Shown here: positions 8,309-16,515 of the stretch, in pieces
How positions within the stretch are numbered: the stretch's first letter is position 1
Layout of the letters: every line of letters starts with the position of its first letter
Assembly (NCBI GenBank): GCA_028819505.1
Contig: JAPPLH010000070.1
Span: forward strand, 51,100 to 92,170
Reading direction: 5' to 3'
From: Acidimicrobiaceae bacterium
GTDB lineage: Bacteria > Actinomycetota > Acidimicrobiia > Acidimicrobiales > Aldehydirespiratoraceae
DNA: 41,071 nt
Made by a program: the position numbers and the translations under genes
The notes under the pieces: model-generated
What the model was told of the DNA's origin: nothing
The model's database searches: none
Seen by the model: the letters and a program-made list of their open reading frames with translations, nothing else

Positions 8309-9630
8309 ACGGGGGTGCCGAGTCGGGCGACCGCGGCGTCGCCGAGAGCCACGAACCGCTCGTAGCCGGCCCGGTAGGCGTCGTCGGGGGACGGCTCGAT
8401 GCGGGTCATGGCGGCCAACGGCCAGGAGTCCATGCCGGCCGCCCCGACGCCCTCCCACCAGTGCAGCGCCGCGCCCGCGGCCAGCGCGCAGCCGTGGGCC
8501 GACAGCTGCTCGGGCCTCTCGGGCATGTCGACGGCCACCTCCAGCACCGACGCCTTGATCGAGCACCACAGGCGGCTGAGAGCGGGCGAGCCGCCGCAGC
8601 ACATCACGTCCATCTCCACCCCGGCGCCCCGGAGCTCCTCGTGTACGTGCCGCAGGCCGTGGCCGGCCGCCTCCAGCACGGCCCGGGCGATCTCGGCCAC
8701 GCCGGTGTCGAACGTCAGGCCGTGGATCTCGCCCCGCAGGCGCGGCTCCCACCGGGGCGCTCGCTCGCCGTCGTGATAGGGCAGCACCAGAAGGCCGCCC
8801 GCGCCCGGCTCCACGGTCCCGGCCAGCGTCAGCAGTTCCTCGACGGGTCGGCCCGACGTGGCCGACCACCACTCCAGCAGCTGCCCGTGCCCGTTGGTGG
8901 GACCGCCCACCACCTCCACCCCGGCCACCGGGCTGGAGTACCCGGGCATGTCCGCGGGGCGCTGCGCGGCGTCCACGGCCACGCCCAGCCCCCCGGTGCG
9001 CCCGCCGGGGTCGTGGCCCCGGCGGGGAGTGCCGAGCCCGCCCGCCCAGAAGCTCATGTACGCGTCGTTGGACGCGCTCACCAGAGGCGTGCCGGCGCGC
9101 AGGCCCAGCGACCCGTCGCAATGCCCGACGACGGTACCCACCTCGACCCGCTCGCCGTATCCCGCGACGGTCTCCTCGCCGGGCCACAGCCCCTGGACGT
9201 CGCCCGCGCCGAGGCAGCGCAGCACCCAGTCCCAGATCTGCGCGCCGGCCAGCGGGCGGCCCGCCTCGCGGCTGAGGAACTCGAGCTGGGCGAGATGCTG
9301 CCCGGTCCGGTCCAGGCCGATGCCGGCCGGATGACGGCAGGTCGCGGCCCACCCGACCGGGTCCGTGCTGTGGTCGCCGGTCAGCGGGACGGTGGTGGGG
9401 CTCTGCCCGCCCACGCCCACGGCCGCGACCGGCAGGCCGGCGTCGTCCACCCTGGCCAGGAGCCGTCCCAGGCCGTCGAGCCAGGCAGCGGGGTCGGCGC
9501 GGCCCGGAGGCCAGGAGCCGGCCCCCTCGAAGGGCTCGTACATCCAAAGCCTCACTCTCCCGCTGCGTGCCAGTGCCACCGCGCGGGCCCCGCCCGTCCC
9601 GAGGTCGACGCCGACGACGACCGGGCTCAC
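8305..9630 (-). CDS. FGGY-family carbohydrate kinase
   Basis: Sugar or polyol kinase of the xylulokinase/glycerol kinase superfamily, 441 residues, slightly shorter than the usual 480-520. The ATPase-fold phosphate 1 motif is GVDLGTGGARAVAL at the N-terminus. VGVGGQSPTT and SNDAYMSFWAGG follow, and the second domain has the adenosine motif MCCGGSPALSRLWCSI and AHGCALAAGAAL. Start GTG 9630 has GAGG about 11 nt upstream. The gene upstream on the same strand is a zinc alcohol dehydrogenase, separated by 155 bp holding a dispersed repeat; together they could oxidise a sugar alcohol and phosphorylate the product. Exact sugar not readable. Confidence 0.82.
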   Translation of the reverse strand: MSPVVVGVDLGTGGARAVALARSGRVRLWMYEPFEGAGSWPPGRADPAAWLDGLGRLLARVDDAGLPVAAVGVGGQSPTTVPLTGDHSTDPVGWAATCRHPAGIGLDRTGQHLAQLEFLSREAGRPLAGAQIWDWVLRCLGAGDVQGLWPGEETVAGYGERVEVGTVVGHCDGSLGLRAGTPLVSASNDAYMSFWAGGLGTPRRGHDPGGRTGGLGVAVDAAQRPADMPGYSSPVAGVEVVGGPTNGHGQLLEWWSATSGRPVEELLTLAGTVEPGAGGLLVLPYHDGERAPRWEPRLRGEIHGLTFDTGVAEIARAVLEAAGHGLRHVHEELRGAGVEMDVMCCGGSPALSRLWCSIKASVLEVAVDMPERPEQLSAHGCALAAGAALHWWEGVGAAGMDSWPLAAMTRIEPSPDDAYRAGYERFVALGDAAVARLGTPV

Positions 9631-9673
9631 CGCGGCAAGTCCTCGATCCCAGCCGGGGGGTCGTCGTGTGTGT

Positions 9674-9720
9674 CCCGCTCCTGTTCGCTGCGCTCAGGGT
9701 CCGCTCGGACCACGGCCTCG
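9674..9720 (-). repeat. Dispersed intergenic repeat, copy A
   Basis: Read on the minus strand it matches copies B and C: GAGGCCGTGG, a CCGAGCGG block, then TGAGCGCAGCGAACA and a GAGCGGG end. Located between the FGGY kinase start and the alcohol dehydrogenase stop. Orientation is opposite to B and C. Confidence 0.7.
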
Positions 9721-9785
9721 CTCACCTCTCGGGTGACGTCGCCGGACCGCCGGATACACGCTCGGCCTCTCACCCGACCATCACC

Positions 9786-10802
9786 TCACCCGACCATCAC
9801 CCGGTAGACGGGCTGCGACGCGGCCAGCGTCATGGCGTCGGCGACCTCGTCGAGGCGGTAGCGGGCGGTCACCAGACGGTCGAGGTCGGCGGCCAGCGCG
9901 CCGGACTCCAGCAGGCCCGCGGCCGTCCGCCAGTCCTCGGGCTCGTGGCTGAACACTCCGATGATCGACAGCTCGCGGTGGTGGATGCGGTCCGCGCCGA
10001 CCGACGCCGTCACATCCTTGGGGAAGGCCCCGTACAGGACCACCGCTCCCGCGTCGTCGCACAGGTCCAGCGCCAGCTCGACCGCGCCGGGCGCACCGGC
10101 GGTGACGAACACGGCGTCGTGCCGGCCCTGCCGCTCGGCCAAGTCGTCCGGCCCGGCCACCCAGCCGGCCCCGGCCTCCGCCGCCTCCGCCCGGCGCTGC
10201 TCGTCGATATCGACCAGACCGACGCGCGACGCGCCCCACACCCGGCACAGAGCCAGGTGCAGTCGGCCCATGTAGCCCGCGCCGATGACCGCCACCCGGT
10301 CACCGGGCCGGAACCCGCCCAGCCGGACCGAGTGCACCACGCAAGCCAGCGGCTCGCCCATGGCGGCGTGCTCGACGGGGATCTCCCCGACCCGGTAGGT
10401 CTGGGCCGCGGCCACCCTGACCACCTCGGCCAGGGCCGCGCCCATCGAGATGGTGCCGTCGCTCAGCGTTCCGCCCTGGGGCCGCTTGCACAGGGCGCTG
10501 CGGCCCCGGCGGCACATGTGGCAGGCGCCGCACCGGGTGAGCAGGTCCATGGTGACCAGATCCCCGACCCGGGGGGTTCCCGGCAGGGACGCCACCGCCT
10601 CGCCGACCTCGACCACCCGGCCGGCGGCCTCATGTCCCGGGGCGACCGGATAGACCGGCTTGGTCCCGTCGAACAGGCGCCGCTCCATGGTACACAGACC
10701 GCAGACCCCCACCGCCACGAGCACGTCGTCGGGGCCGGCTGCGGGCCGGGGCTCCTCGCGGAGCTCGACCGCTCCCGGCCCGGTGACGACGGCAACCTGC
10801 AT
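9786..10802 (-). CDS. Zinc-dependent medium-chain alcohol/polyol dehydrogenase
   Basis: NAD(P)-dependent oxidation of an alcohol, by family. The 338-residue protein has the catalytic-zinc region with Cys34 (GVCGLC) and GHEAAGRVVEVGE (His57, Glu58), a complete structural-zinc lobe C91-x2-C94-x2-C97-x7-C105, and the Rossmann motif GAGYMGRLH. It resembles sorbitol/threonine dehydrogenase relatives in layout. Start ATG 10802 has GGGAG about 6 nt upstream. It lies between dispersed repeats A and B and just upstream of the FGGY kinase on the same strand; the two may form a polyol-use pair. Confidence 0.88.
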   Translation of the reverse strand: MQVAVVTGPGAVELREEPRPAAGPDDVLVAVGVCGLCTMERRLFDGTKPVYPVAPGHEAAGRVVEVGEAVASLPGTPRVGDLVTMDLLTRCGACHMCRRGRSALCKRPQGGTLSDGTISMGAALAEVVRVAAAQTYRVGEIPVEHAAMGEPLACVVHSVRLGGFRPGDRVAVIGAGYMGRLHLALCRVWGASRVGLVDIDEQRRAEAAEAGAGWVAGPDDLAERQGRHDAVFVTAGAPGAVELALDLCDDAGAVVLYGAFPKDVTASVGADRIHHRELSIIGVFSHEPEDWRTAAGLLESGALAADLDRLVTARYRLDEVADAMTLAASQPVYRVMVG

Positions 10803-10876
10803 GCTGCTCCCTGGTTCGCTCCAGTCGAGGTTAGAGGCCCCGCGGATAGCCGAGCGAACCCGTTCCAGACGGGGCG

Positions 10877-10922
10877 GGGCCGTGGCCCGAGCGGCCCGTG
10901 AGCGCAGCGAACAAGAGCGGGA
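10877..10922 (+). repeat. Dispersed intergenic repeat, copy B
   Basis: GGCCGTGGCCCGAGCGGCCC followed by GTGAGCGCAGCGAACAAGAG and CGGGA. It lies between the alcohol dehydrogenase start and the amidohydrolase stop. Similarity to copy C continues past the core (GACAxCGCCG, then a CAATCCGCGC / CGATCCGCGC block). Confidence 0.75.
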
Positions 10923-10969
10923 ATGACACCGCCGTGGTGCGACCGGCTCGCATCAATCCGCGCACGCTC

Positions 10970-12379
10970 CTAGGGACACGGGATGTGGGGCCATCGCTGG
11001 GGTATCTCCAGACCGGCTCTCGCCAGCAGCGATCTCTGGGCCTCGGCGGCCTCGGCACGCAAGGCGGCCATTTCGACAGTGACGCAGGCGCCGTCGCGCA
11101 CGACCGGCCGGCCGGCGACCACCACGTCGCGCACGGAGCGCCCGTCGGTGCCCCACACGAGTTGCAGGACCGTCTCTCCCCGCGGGTTCCAGGCCACCGA
11201 AGTGGTGTCGTGTACCACGATGTCGGCCTGCTTGCCGGTCTCCAGGCTGCCGATCCGGTCGTCCATGCCGATCGCGGCCGCGCCCGCGATGGTGGCCAAC
11301 TCGAACGCGGTGTGGGCGCCGAAGCGCTCGGGATCGATGCGGGTGTCGCGGGCCAGGCCCGCGGCCAGCGCAGCCGCCCTCAGGATGTCGGAAGTGTCTC
11401 CCGCGTTGGAGGCGTCGCAGCCCAGCGCCACCCGCCCGCCCCGCTCCACGATCTCGGCGTGGCGGCCCTGGCCGGCCACGCCCTGGCCCAAGCGCAGGTA
11501 GGCCCACGGGCAGTAGGCGACAGCCGTCGACGTGGCCAGCACCAACTCCACCTCGGAGTCGTCCAGCCACACGCCGTGGGCCACCAGCAGGTGCGGTCCG
11601 AGCACGCCCAGCGCGTCGAGGTGGACCAGCGGTCGGCGTCCGGCGCGGGCCAGGTACCGCTCGGGATCCGACGAGGTGGGCGACATGTGCATGGTGAGGC
11701 CGGCGCCCCGATCCCGGGCCAGGTCCGCAGCACCGGCCAGCAGCTCGTCGGAGGCGAGATCATGACCGACCAGGGTCACCCACCCCTCGACGAGCCCCCC
11801 GGATCCCAGCGCGTCGACCACCTCGCGCTGGCGTTCGAGCACCTCGGTCGCCGGCGCGGTGAAGGGACCCTCCTCGATGTCCCATCCCCAGGTGCCCATC
11901 GTGCCGCGGATGCCGGCCCGGCGCATCCCGGCCGCGGCCCGGTGCGGGTTGGCCACCGTGCCCGCCTCCACCACGGTGGTCACGCCGTTGGCGAGGTTCT
12001 CCACCGAGGACAGCACCGCCGAGAGCTCGTCGTCGTCTCCGGTGTGGGCCCCGTGGGCGGGCACCGACCATTCGAAGATCGAGGCGCCCGGGGGCAGCAG
12101 GTCGGGAATGCAGCTGCGGATGAGGGGATCGCCGGTCAGGTGCTGGTGGGCGTTGACCATTCCCGGCGTCACCACGCACCCGGCGGCGTCGATCACCTCG
12201 GCCTCGGGATAGCGGCCGGCCAGCTCGGTGCTGGAACCGACCGCGGCGATCACGTCGCCGGCGACCGCCACCGTGCCCCCGACCAGCACCTCCCGGGCCG
12301 GGTTCATGGTCACGACGTCGCCGCCGGACACCAGCAGCGTCGTGCGAGCCGCCGGTCCAGAGGCCGAGCGGACGGACAC
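10970..12379 (-). CDS. Amidohydrolase (chlorohydrolase / aminohydrolase type)
   Basis: Metal-dependent hydrolase of the amidohydrolase superfamily, 469 residues, likely removing an amino or halide group from a ring or opening a cyclic amide. Metal ligands can be followed: HxH in VNAHQHL (His78, His80), His231 in TMHMSPTSSD, His268 in LLVAHGVWL and Asp322 in GCDASNAGDTSD, matching the mononuclear Zn/Fe subgroup of TrzA/AtzB/MtaD. Beta-sandwich ends are present (LLVSGGDVVTMN at the start, VVVAGRPVVRDG near the end). GTG 12379 is supported by AGAGGG 7 nt upstream. Substrate not predictable; a dispersed repeat flanks the gene on each side. Confidence 0.88.
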   Translation of the reverse strand: MSVRSASGPAARTTLLVSGGDVVTMNPAREVLVGGTVAVAGDVIAAVGSSTELAGRYPEAEVIDAAGCVVTPGMVNAHQHLTGDPLIRSCIPDLLPPGASIFEWSVPAHGAHTGDDDELSAVLSSVENLANGVTTVVEAGTVANPHRAAAGMRRAGIRGTMGTWGWDIEEGPFTAPATEVLERQREVVDALGSGGLVEGWVTLVGHDLASDELLAGAADLARDRGAGLTMHMSPTSSDPERYLARAGRRPLVHLDALGVLGPHLLVAHGVWLDDSEVELVLATSTAVAYCPWAYLRLGQGVAGQGRHAEIVERGGRVALGCDASNAGDTSDILRAAALAAGLARDTRIDPERFGAHTAFELATIAGAAAIGMDDRIGSLETGKQADIVVHDTTSVAWNPRGETVLQLVWGTDGRSVRDVVVAGRPVVRDGACVTVEMAALRAEAAEAQRSLLARAGLEIPQRWPHIPCP

Positions 12380-12410
12380 GGATCAGCCCTCTACCCCGTG
12401 AGTCGCAAAG

Positions 12411-12458
12411 CGAGGCCGTGGCCCGAGCGGCCCGTGAGCGCAGCGAACAAGGGCGGGG
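12411..12458 (+). repeat. Dispersed intergenic repeat, copy C
   Basis: GAGGCCGTGGCCCGAGCGGC then CCGTGAGCGCAGCGAACAAG and GGCGGGG. Nearly identical to copy B over about 46 bp and in the same orientation. It lies just upstream of the amidohydrolase start, so B and C bracket that gene. Confidence 0.75.
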
Positions 12459-12622
12459 AAGACAACGCCGCACGGCAATGCGCTTGCGGTCGATCCGCGC
12501 CTGCTCTCAGTCCCGGCCGCGGTCTCGGCCCCCATCGAGACCGAGCATAGGCGCAGGGGCTCGCGCGAGGATCAGCGGGGTGGTGGACGACGTCGAGGGC
12601 GTCCACTGCATGATCCCCGAGC

Positions 12623-12711
12623 GGGACTTCCCCGGCCTGTGAGGCGCCCGCGGCGGTGCATTGCGCCGACGTTGAGGATTTCGGGGACTTCCCCGGCCTG
12701 TGAAGGCGCCC
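12623..12711. repeat. Direct repeat pair, 61-bp spacing
   Basis: GGGACTTCCCCGGCCTGTGA followed by GGCGCC occurs at 12623-12649 and, with one extra A, at 12684-12711. Each unit contains a small CGGGG-ACTT-CCCCG hairpin. It lies in the gap between the amidohydrolase and the 3' end of the MMPL gene. The rest of 12459-12733 holds no recognisable gene. Confidence 0.55.
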
Positions 12712-12733
12712 TGAGAGCCTGGTTCCCGGACGC

Positions 12734-15070
12734 CTACCTCCCGGCTTCGCCCGCCGGAGCCAGGTCCTGGTGGCTGCCCTCCACGTTGAGGTTGGGCAGG
12801 ATCCGGTCGAGCCAGCCCGGCAGCCACCAGTTGCGGGCCCCGAGCAACTCCATCGTGGACGGCACGATGAGCATGCGCACCAGGCTGGCGTCGGCCGCCA
12901 CGGCGGCGGCGAGGCCCAGGCCGAACATCTTGATGGCCCGCTGGTCCTCGAGCACGAAGCTGCCGAACACGAACACCATGATCAAGGCGGCCGCGGTGAT
13001 GACCCGGGCAGTGGCGGCCAGGCCGTCGGCCACGGAGTTCACCGCGTCGCCGGTGCGCTCGTACTCCTCCTTCATGCGCGACAGCAGGAACACCTCGTAG
13101 TCCATCGACAGCCCGAACAGCACCGCGAACAGCATCATCGGCATGAACGGCTCGATCGGACCCGGCTCGATTCCTATTAGGCCGCCGAGCCAGCCCCACT
13201 GGAACACCGCCACCAGCACGCCGTAGGCGGCGCCGATCGACAGCATGTTCATGATGACCGCCTTGAGCGGCACGACCAGCGAACGGAACACCGCCATCAG
13301 CAGCAGGAAGGAGGCGCCCAGCACCGCTGCGAAGAACACCGCGGTACGCGACTTCAGGAAGTCGCTGACGTCCGCCTTGACCGCGACCAGCCCGGTGATC
13401 ACCGGATCGAGGTCGGTCCCTGCCGTCGCCGCGGGGATCACCGCGCTGCGAAGGTGCTTGACGAGGGCCTCGGTCTCGGCCGCCTGAGGTCCGGTGGTCG
13501 GCCTGACCTCGATTGCGGCCGCGGTCGGCGCAACCGGGCTGTTGGGTATCGGCGGGCTCACGAAACTGACGCCGCCGGCGGCCCCGATGGCCTCGGCCAA
13601 GCGGTTGAGTTCTGCCATCTGCGAGATTCCCGAGACCTCGGCCACCACCACCAGCGGACCGTTGGCGCCCGCTCCGAAGCCGTCGACCAACAGGTCGTAG
13701 GCCTTGCGGGTGGTGGTCTCGGCCGAGTAGTTGCTCTCGTCGGCGAAGCCGAAGCGCAGGACGAGCACCGGCGCGGCCAGCAGCAGCAGAAGCAGCGTGC
13801 CGCCGATCGCGAACGCCCAGGGGCGGGCCTGCACCGCCCGGCTCAGCCGGTACCAGCCGGTGTCCCGCAGCGGCCGCTCCCGGCGCGGCCGCAACATGCG
13901 CCGCAGCGGGTTCCGGTCCCGTCCGAACATTCCTGCCACCAGCACGATCACCGCCGCCGGCACCGCTCCGGCCGCCAGCGGTTCGATGCCGGCACCGAAA
14001 CCGAAGAGGGCCACGCTGAACAGCACCGCGGCGATGATGCCCCGTACACGGGTTGTGGTGATCCGCTCACCGAGCAGAGCGATGAGCGACGGCAGCAACG
14101 TCACCGAGCCGACCATGACGACGGCAACCGTGGCCGCGGCGGCCACACCGAAGCCGGTCACGAACGGGATCCCGATGAACAGCATCCCCAACAGAGAGAC
14201 GACGACCGTCGCTCCCGCGAATATGACGGACCGGCCTGCCGAGTCGAGTGCCACCACCAAGGCCTGCTCGCGCCCGTGGCCCTCGCTCAGAGCGTCCCGG
14301 TAGCGGGTGATGATGAACAGGGCGTAGTCGATGCCGACGCCCAGCCCGATCATCAGGCCGATGGCCGGCGCGAAGTCCGGCACCGTCATGACGTTGCTGA
14401 AGACGATGATGGAAGTCGCGCCGATCCCGACCGTCACCAGGGCCGCAGCCACCGTGGCCCCCATGGCCATCACCGAGCCCAGCACTGCGATCAGGACGAA
14501 GACGGCGAAAGCGAGGCCGATCGCCTCCGACTCGGGCGGCCGCAACTCGGCGAACCAGATCCCGCCGACCTCCACTTCCAGGCCCTCGACGGAGTTCAGA
14601 TCCAACTCCTCGATCAGACCCTCGATGGTCCTGCCCATGTCCTGGGCCTCGGTGCCGCTCGTTCCGGGCTCCAGACTCACATCGGCGTAGGCGATCCGGC
14701 CGGCTTCGCTCCCTTCCTGGGCTATCCGCAGCGCTCCGACGAACGGGTCGTAGGGCGTGATGACGTCGGTGTCCTCGAGGGCCTTCACCCGAGCGAACAA
14801 CTCGCCCATCGCCGCTCGCACCTCGGGGTCGTCGACCCCCTGCTCGGCCCGGAACACGATCGTCCCGGCGGGGCCGGCGCCGGCCCCTGAGAAGTGCCGC
14901 TTCAGAATGTCGTTCCCGTCGTGGCTCTCGGTGCCCGCGATGGCCAGATCGCCGCTGTAGGCCTCCCCGAGACGCTGCGAGCCTCCGACCACAACGACCA
15001 GGACCAGCAACCACGCGACGACACCCCGCCACGGATGCCGGAAACACCGTCGAGCCAGCGATGCGTACAC
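12734..15070 (-). CDS. MMPL/RND-superfamily membrane transporter
   Basis: Large inner-membrane exporter, 778 residues, of the MmpL type that in actinobacteria moves lipids or hydrophobic compounds using the proton gradient. The internal duplication is clear: a TM, a periplasmic loop of about 140 residues, then five to six TMs, repeated. The two proton-relay Asp-Tyr pairs are visible as GLGVGIDYALFIITRYRD and LFGLSMDYEVFLLSRMKE. The extreme N-terminus ARRCFRHPWRGVVAWLLV is typical. Start GTG 15070 has no Shine-Dalgarno, but a TAGGGT box lies 8 nt upstream on the minus strand, so it is probably leaderless. Cargo unknown. Confidence 0.9.
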   Translation of the reverse strand: MYASLARRCFRHPWRGVVAWLLVLVVVVGGSQRLGEAYSGDLAIAGTESHDGNDILKRHFSGAGAGPAGTIVFRAEQGVDDPEVRAAMGELFARVKALEDTDVITPYDPFVGALRIAQEGSEAGRIAYADVSLEPGTSGTEAQDMGRTIEGLIEELDLNSVEGLEVEVGGIWFAELRPPESEAIGLAFAVFVLIAVLGSVMAMGATVAAALVTVGIGATSIIVFSNVMTVPDFAPAIGLMIGLGVGIDYALFIITRYRDALSEGHGREQALVVALDSAGRSVIFAGATVVVSLLGMLFIGIPFVTGFGVAAAATVAVVMVGSVTLLPSLIALLGERITTTRVRGIIAAVLFSVALFGFGAGIEPLAAGAVPAAVIVLVAGMFGRDRNPLRRMLRPRRERPLRDTGWYRLSRAVQARPWAFAIGGTLLLLLLAAPVLVLRFGFADESNYSAETTTRKAYDLLVDGFGAGANGPLVVVAEVSGISQMAELNRLAEAIGAAGGVSFVSPPIPNSPVAPTAAAIEVRPTTGPQAAETEALVKHLRSAVIPAATAGTDLDPVITGLVAVKADVSDFLKSRTAVFFAAVLGASFLLLMAVFRSLVVPLKAVIMNMLSIGAAYGVLVAVFQWGWLGGLIGIEPGPIEPFMPMMLFAVLFGLSMDYEVFLLSRMKEEYERTGDAVNSVADGLAATARVITAAALIMVFVFGSFVLEDQRAIKMFGLGLAAAVAADASLVRMLIVPSTMELLGARNWWLPGWLDRILPNLNVEGSHQDLAPAGEAGR

Positions 15071-15078
15071 CGCGCCGC

Positions 15079-15084
15079 ACCCTA
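15079..15084 (-). promoter_or_regulatory. TAGGGT -10 box of the MMPL gene
   Basis: Complement reads TAGGGT, ending 8 nt before GTG 15070. Same geometry as several other first genes in the window. Confidence 0.45.
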
Positions 15085-15135
15085 GTTCAACAAGCAGCCC
15101 GCGCCGGGAGCGAGCGGTGCCGCCAGCCCGGACCA

Positions 15136-15245
15136 GCCGCCAGCCCGATCAGCCGGGCTGCGGCGCCGGGTCCGGGGCAGGGTCATCCACGCGACGACCT
15201 GCCGCCGCCAGCCGCCAGCCTGATCAGCCGGGCTGCGGCGCCGGG
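15136..15245 (-). terminator. Duplicated 35-bp hairpin unit after the MFS gene
   Basis: A 35-bp unit at 15211-15245, covering the MFS stop codon, is repeated with one mismatch at 15136-15170. Each unit forms a hairpin (CAGCCCG / CGGGCTG, loop ATCAGC; one wobble in the 15211 copy). Lying between the MFS stop and the MMPL promoter, the two hairpins probably act as tandem factor-independent-like stops, although there is no U-run. Confidence 0.5.
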
Positions 15246-16423
15246 GCGTCCGGGCCTGACGCGGGCACAGTGCCCCGGATGCGCCGCCAGCCCGCCAACA
15301 CCAGCGCCAGCACGGCCAAGCCGACCGCAGCCCAGGTCGGGCCTGGTCCGGAGCTCTCGTACATCCATGCTGCGGGAAGCGCCGCCGCCGCGGCCCCCGC
15401 CACCTCGGCCGCGCCCATCAAGCCCAGCGCGGCCGCCTGGCGTTTCTCGGGCACGGCCCGGGCCACCACTGCGTGGGCGGCGGTGAAGCCGTACCCGTCC
15501 GCGACGCCCACGACCATCATGGCCGCGATGATCGGGACCACGCCCGGAACAACGCCGTAGGTCATCGTCACGACGCTCGCCGTCACGAGGCCCGCCACCG
15601 ACACCCGCACCGGCCCCACCCGATCAGCCAGACGTCCGGCTCTCCGACCCACGAAAACGATCGGCAGCGCCACCAAGGTGAAGCCGATGCCCGTCACGAC
15701 CGCGCCGGCGCCCCGGTCGGCGAACATGACCGGGAGCACGGCCTCCCAGGCGCCGATCATCATGAAGTAGCCGCCGATCATGATCAGCGCGCCCTGCAGG
15801 CGCCTCAGCGCCAGCAGGTCGAACGAGGTCGCTCGCGGCGTGTCGTCGAGCACGCCGCGATCGGGCGGCAGACGGATCGCGACCGGCAGGAACGCCAGCA
15901 TGGCCGCAGCGAACACCGCGAAGGGCGCACGGATCCCGCCGGCCCACACCATCAGGGCAGTGATGACCGGCCCGAAGATGAACCCGGTGGTCTCGGCCAC
16001 CACCATCCGGCCGAGGTTCTCCCCCGCCTTGGCCGGATCGAGCACCGAGGCGGCCCTGCGCACCCCCGGCAGGATCAGCCCTCCAGCGAACCCCAGAGCG
16101 GCCCTGCTCAGCACCCAGACGGACAGATCCTCGGCGAAGACCATCACCAGCATGGCCGCCGCGCTGAGCGCGATCCCTGCGGTGGCCATCGCCCGGGAAC
16201 GGCCGACGTCGGCCAGGCGGGCGAGGGTCACCTGCGCCACGAAGGCAGCCACGAAGCCGCCGGCCACCATGACGCCGATCCCGGTCCCGCTGAACTCCAG
16301 CGCGTCGCGCAGCTCGCCGAGCACGGTCACGATCCCGCCGATGCCCCCGGCGGTCACGCCCATCAAGATCTGGAACGGCAGCAGATCACGGCTCAGGGGC
16401 CGAGCGGAACGGCGGCGGCTCAT
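15224..16423 (-). CDS. MFS transporter
   Basis: Major facilitator superfamily permease, 399 residues with about 11-12 hydrophobic segments. The loop after TM2 reads ARLADVGRSRAMATAG (the conserved D-R/K motif A), and the second-half equivalent is GRRAGRLADRVGPVRVS. No signal peptide is needed. The N-terminus is short and basic (MSRRRSARPLSRD). Likely a drug or metabolite exporter; nothing specifies the substrate. No clear Shine-Dalgarno precedes ATG 16423. It lies between the Rieske oxygenase (93 bp upstream, same strand) and the MMPL gene; cotranscription with the oxygenase is possible. Confidence 0.85.
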   Translation of the reverse strand: MSRRRSARPLSRDLLPFQILMGVTAGGIGGIVTVLGELRDALEFSGTGIGVMVAGGFVAAFVAQVTLARLADVGRSRAMATAGIALSAAAMLVMVFAEDLSVWVLSRAALGFAGGLILPGVRRAASVLDPAKAGENLGRMVVAETTGFIFGPVITALMVWAGGIRAPFAVFAAAMLAFLPVAIRLPPDRGVLDDTPRATSFDLLALRRLQGALIMIGGYFMMIGAWEAVLPVMFADRGAGAVVTGIGFTLVALPIVFVGRRAGRLADRVGPVRVSVAGLVTASVVTMTYGVVPGVVPIIAAMMVVGVADGYGFTAAHAVVARAVPEKRQAAALGLMGAAEVAGAAAAALPAAWMYESSGPGPTWAAVGLAVLALVLAGWRRIRGTVPASGPDAPAPQPG

Positions 16424-16515
16424 CGCAGGCCCACGAAGCGCTGGGCCAGGCCTCCGACCGGGCGACCCTCAGGTCGCAGCGAACGAACGCGGATCATCGA
16501 ATCCGCGGCACACCA

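Noticed and set aside
8155-9807. 550-codon plus-strand frame opposite the FGGY kinase, and similar long frames at 10898-12550 and 16591-18081
   Set aside because: Each is antisense to a gene with clear family motifs; the compositions (Gly/Arg/His/Val-rich) are typical of shadow frames.
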